The notes beneath the pieces were generated by a model, which did not search any database, was not told the origin of the DNA, and saw only the letters and a program-made list of their open reading frames with translations. This document shows positions 61,262 through 64,000 of a stretch of 64,000 bases of DNA, one piece after another; the first letter of the stretch is position 1, and the number at the start of each line of letters is the position of its first letter. A program made the translations under genes and the position numbers. The DNA lies in NCBI RefSeq assembly GCF_003966225.1, contig NZ_RXNU01000016.1, positions 45,562 to 109,561 on the forward strand, written 5' to 3'. The stretch comes from Shewanella canadensis. GTDB taxonomy: Bacteria > Pseudomonadota > Gammaproteobacteria > Enterobacterales > Shewanellaceae.

Positions 61262-63226
61262 TTATAGTTTGAGGTTTTCTTTCAGGAAGCTCAACATCTC
61301 ACCATAATACTTTGCTTGATGCTCGTCGTTGTAGAAACCATGACCTTCGTCGTCCATTATTAATTTCTGGTAAGGATAGTGATGCTCTTTAAGTGCATCT
61401 TCCAGCGCTTCAAACTGCTCGATGGGCGCACGCTCATCATCACCACCATGAACCAGTAAAAGCGTAGTCTTGAGCTTATCGACATTATGAGTCGGTGACA
61501 TAGATTGCAAGACCTTAGTGTCTTCTCCTAAGACCTTCTCCAGATAACGCTCGCCAGCACGACGACTCTGTACGTCTCCCTCTTTGAACATTAATGGCAG
61601 ATCGTAGACTCCTGCAAACCCGATAGCGCATTTAAACATGTCAGGTGCAAGTGTCGGTGCCATCAATGCTGAATAACCACCGAAGCTGCCCCCGGCAATA
61701 CAGATGCGGTCTTTGTCTACTAATCCCTGTTCGATGACATGTTTAGTCCCATCGATGATGTCATACTGAATATCGGTGCCCCATTTCTGATGGCCCAGAT
61801 GTTCAAACTCTTTACCGTATCCGCCCGAACCACGAAAGTTTATCTGTAATACCGCGGCGCCTTGGCTGGCAATCAGTTGGTTTTGAGCATCGAATCCCCA
61901 CCAGTCCCTTGGTCCATGTGGTCCACCATGAGGATTGACCACTAAGGGTAAGTTCTTTGCTTCCACGTTGTTTGGCAGGGTGAGGTAACCGTGGATTTTT
62001 TTACCGTCTCGGCTGGTAAAGCTAATAGGTTTAACCTCGGCCATTAATTCGGGATCGAGCCAGTTTTTTTGAGATACCAGGTATTCAAGCTTCATGGTCT
62101 CGGTGTTAAATAGATAATAATCACCGGGGTTGCGATCGTTAAATGCTTTGATTATAAATTGATTCGCATCAGTGGTTTCACTGAGGAGGTGGATCTGGTG
62201 TCCGGGTAAAGATGCAAGTAACTGTTTTATCAACTTTGCCCGAGCATCTTGTTTATCTACGAATTCATAATTGGGATAACCATTTTCAAATTCAACTGCG
62301 TAGAGTTTTTTGTTATTTTGATTGATCCAGACGTTGTAGGGATCGACCACATCATCCCGGCTTACCAGTTTCTTCGTTCCTGTTTTTATGTTGATCAGGT
62401 ATATGCCTTTATTTTTTCCGGGTTCACTGCCAACGACATAGACACTGTCTTTATCATCGCTGAATGCAATGGGTCGCATTTGATCCAAGTTTAACTGCAG
62501 TTTTTCTGTATCCACCCAAAGGTTATCCTCTCGGTAGAAGAGGCTAGAGTTGATGTAATCTCTGGTGCCACTGACAAATCTAACCTCACCTTCATCATCG
62601 GTTAAGAAATTGGCATATGAGATAGGGGATGTGACGAGTTTCTTACGCTTTCCCTTGTAGACATCGACACGATAAACTTGTTGTAAATTTTCAGCCGTGT
62701 TACTACCGCCCGAGCCCCAGGGAAGGGCCTTTACTAGCATGTAGCGTTTGTTTTCTGGCATGGGGTCAAGGATATAGGCCGTGGCTCTTATCGGGGTATT
62801 TTTCTTGATTCTGGTGCCAGTCTGTTGTCCTTGTTGATTGTAACCAAATAAATACACAGGCTTTGAACCGTCGGCGTTAACGGCCATCAGCTCTCCATAA
62901 TAGAGCGGATGATCTTGCCAGCCCTTCAGATACACTTTTTGGAGCACCACTCTTTCATCGTTAACCCACTGATAGTCGCCAACCTGAGCGTTGGTGGAGA
63001 AATAGACCGAATGAAGTGGCTTTCTGGTTTTTGCATCTAAAATGATCAGCACTTTTTTGCCATCTTTTGTGGTTATCGTGCTGAGGTAGTCTCCACCTGG
63101 GGAGATTTTCACATTGGTGAACTCGGCTGAACGGCTGAATACTTCGGCTGGATTTTCTATTTTTGCCACAGCGTTATAGCTGAGGATAGAGAGGCAAGCA
63201 AAACTAAAAAACTTAATTAGTTTCAT
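61262..63226 (-). CDS. Exported S9 family prolyl oligopeptidase
   Basis: A 654-residue peptidase with a Sec signal peptide (residues about 1-21, ending YNAVAK). An N-terminal beta-propeller (about 25-390) is followed by an alpha/beta-hydrolase domain with nucleophile GGSFGGYSAL (Ser), HGGDDERAP (Asp) and DEGHGF (His). It would cleave peptides after Pro/Ala-type residues in the periplasm. Monocistronic, with its own terminator. Confidence 0.92.
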   Translation of the reverse strand: MKLIKFFSFACLSILSYNAVAKIENPAEVFSRSAEFTNVKISPGGDYLSTITTKDGKKVLIILDAKTRKPLHSVYFSTNAQVGDYQWVNDERVVLQKVYLKGWQDHPLYYGELMAVNADGSKPVYLFGYNQQGQQTGTRIKKNTPIRATAYILDPMPENKRYMLVKALPWGSGGSNTAENLQQVYRVDVYKGKRKKLVTSPISYANFLTDDEGEVRFVSGTRDYINSSLFYREDNLWVDTEKLQLNLDQMRPIAFSDDKDSVYVVGSEPGKNKGIYLINIKTGTKKLVSRDDVVDPYNVWINQNNKKLYAVEFENGYPNYEFVDKQDARAKLIKQLLASLPGHQIHLLSETTDANQFIIKAFNDRNPGDYYLFNTETMKLEYLVSQKNWLDPELMAEVKPISFTSRDGKKIHGYLTLPNNVEAKNLPLVVNPHGGPHGPRDWWGFDAQNQLIASQGAAVLQINFRGSGGYGKEFEHLGHQKWGTDIQYDIIDGTKHVIEQGLVDKDRICIAGGSFGGYSALMAPTLAPDMFKCAIGFAGVYDLPLMFKEGDVQSRRAGERYLEKVLGEDTKVLQSMSPTHNVDKLKTTLLLVHGGDDERAPIEQFEALEDALKEHHYPYQKLIMDDEGHGFYNDEHQAKYYGEMLSFLKENLKL

Positions 63227-63305
63227 ATAACTTCCTTGTAATAATATCGTGAATATTTTGTGTATTTATGTATCAGCAGGAGAATAAAGCAAAAACAACA
63301 GTATA

Positions 63306-64000
63306 TCAATAGGATGGTTTAGGGGAGTAGCTGCTGGATGAAGGCCCATTGTTGTTCGAACTGTTCGGTTGGCTTTTGTTTGAACTCACCGCGTGTAATT
63401 GGGGCGATGCTTCTCTGATGGGAAAATTACAGCTCGTCTTCTTATAGGTAAGAATCGGGCTGGTATCGGTATAAATGGTTTTAGCTTTGAAGTAGCTGCT
63501 GCTGGATGAAGGCCCATTGTTGTTCGAAGTGTTCGGTTGGCTTTTGTTTGAACTCACTGCGTGTAATTGGGGCGATGCTTCTCTGATGGGAAAATTACAG
63601 CCCGTCTTATAGGTAAGAGTCGGGCTGGTATCGGTATAAATGATTTTAGCTTTGAAGTAACTGCTGCTGGATGAAGGCCCATTGTTGTTCGAAGTGTTCG
63701 GTTGGCTTTTGTTTGAATTCACTGCGTGTAATTGGGGCGATGCTTCTCTGATGGGAAAATTACAGCCCGTCTTATAGGTAAGAGTCGGGCTGGTATCTGT
63801 ATAAATGATTTTAGCTTTGAAGTAACTGCTGCTGGATGAAGGCCCATTGCTGTTCGAAGTGTTCGGTTGGCTATTGTTTGAATTCACTGCGTGTAATTGG
63901 GGCGATGCTTCTCTGATGGGAAAATTACAGCCCGTCTTATAGGTAAGAGTCGGGCTGGTATCTGTATAAATGATTTTAGCTTTGAAGTAACTGCTGCTGG
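63306..64000 (-). repeat. 165-bp tandem repeat array, open to the right window edge
   Basis: Units start at 63331, 63499, 63664, 63829 and 63994 (CTGCTGGATG marks). Spacing is 168, then 165, 165 and 165; the 168 is one added codon. At least four copies are visible and the array continues beyond 64000. Minus-strand frame translates each unit to 55 residues (SQPNTSNNNGPSSSSSYFKA and CNFPIREASPQLHAV inside each) without a stop until 63306. Other frames are also open for much of each unit, so coding is unproven. No signal peptide or start is visible in the window. Confidence 0.8.

Noticed and set aside
63306..63887. Confident protein-coding call for the 165-bp repeat
   Set aside because: Several frames are open in the unit and no start or signal peptide is visible, so it is reported as a repeat only.

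Overview
The window reads as chromosomal DNA of a marine Shewanella-type gammaproteobacterium. The evidence is a complete extracellular DMSO-reductase operon of the dmsEFABGH layout (decaheme cytochrome, MtrB-type barrel, molybdoenzyme, FeS subunit, chaperone, DmsH), a second periplasmic multiheme/flavoprotein respiratory module, CRP-like promoter sites, and ordinary gammaproteobacterial housekeeping blocks (gmk-rpoZ-spoT-ridA-trmH, recG, yicC/rph/pyrE, adk, folE). No rRNA, tRNA or CRISPR array was seen.

Layout. 1-7169 (minus): one tightly overlapping operon for an aryl-polyene type pigment (apeC-D-E-F-G-H-I-J order plus a MIO-type aromatic amino acid ammonia-lyase cut by the left window edge); its leader is a triplicated ~116-bp repeat. 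7645-20890 (minus): DUF3014 protein, recG, a DesK/DesR-like two-component pair with a TPR protein, a CaCA antiporter, a long-chain acyl-CoA synthetase, then trmH, ridA, spoT, rpoZ and gmk. 21269-26877: an unknown membrane protein with a 51-bp repeat at its 3' end, a sugar-1-phosphate nucleotidyltransferase/NahK-like kinase pair, a DUF3360 transporter and a small orphan ORF. 27301-34647: a periplasmic respiratory island made of a tetraheme cytochrome, an exported HAL-family lyase WITHOUT the MIO-forming Ala-Ser-Gly, a Tat-exported urocanate-reductase-like flavoprotein and an outer-membrane porin, with two sigma54-type promoters and repeated CACGAAATAT elements next to a sigma54 activator. 34644-41989 (minus): the dmsEFABGH operon. 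43182-45831: an IS481-like transposase lacking its catalytic Glu, and a DASS anion transporter. 46170-56848 (plus): an inorganic phosphate/polyphosphate island with two cytoplasmic CYTH-like proteins, an unknown membrane protein, a phosphate-type porin, two exported CYTH-like proteins, a PhoU-like protein, a PiT permease and an exported family-II Mn pyrophosphatase. 57076-63226: adk, yicC, rph, pyrE, folE and an S9 peptidase. 63306-64000: a 165-bp tandem repeat running off the right edge.

How the genes may work together. The flavoprotein island looks like a self-contained periplasmic pathway: substrate enters through the porin, the MIO-less lyase removes a leaving group to make an aryl-acrylate, and the flavoprotein reduces that with electrons passed by the tetraheme cytochrome. 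Loss of MIO points to a substrate with a quaternary amine (ergothioneine-like) rather than a free amino acid; this is inference. The phosphate island looks like a scavenging route in which tri- or polyphosphate crosses the porin, is cut in the periplasm by CYTH-type triphosphatases and the pyrophosphatase, and orthophosphate is imported by PiT. These two modules are the most novel content of the window.
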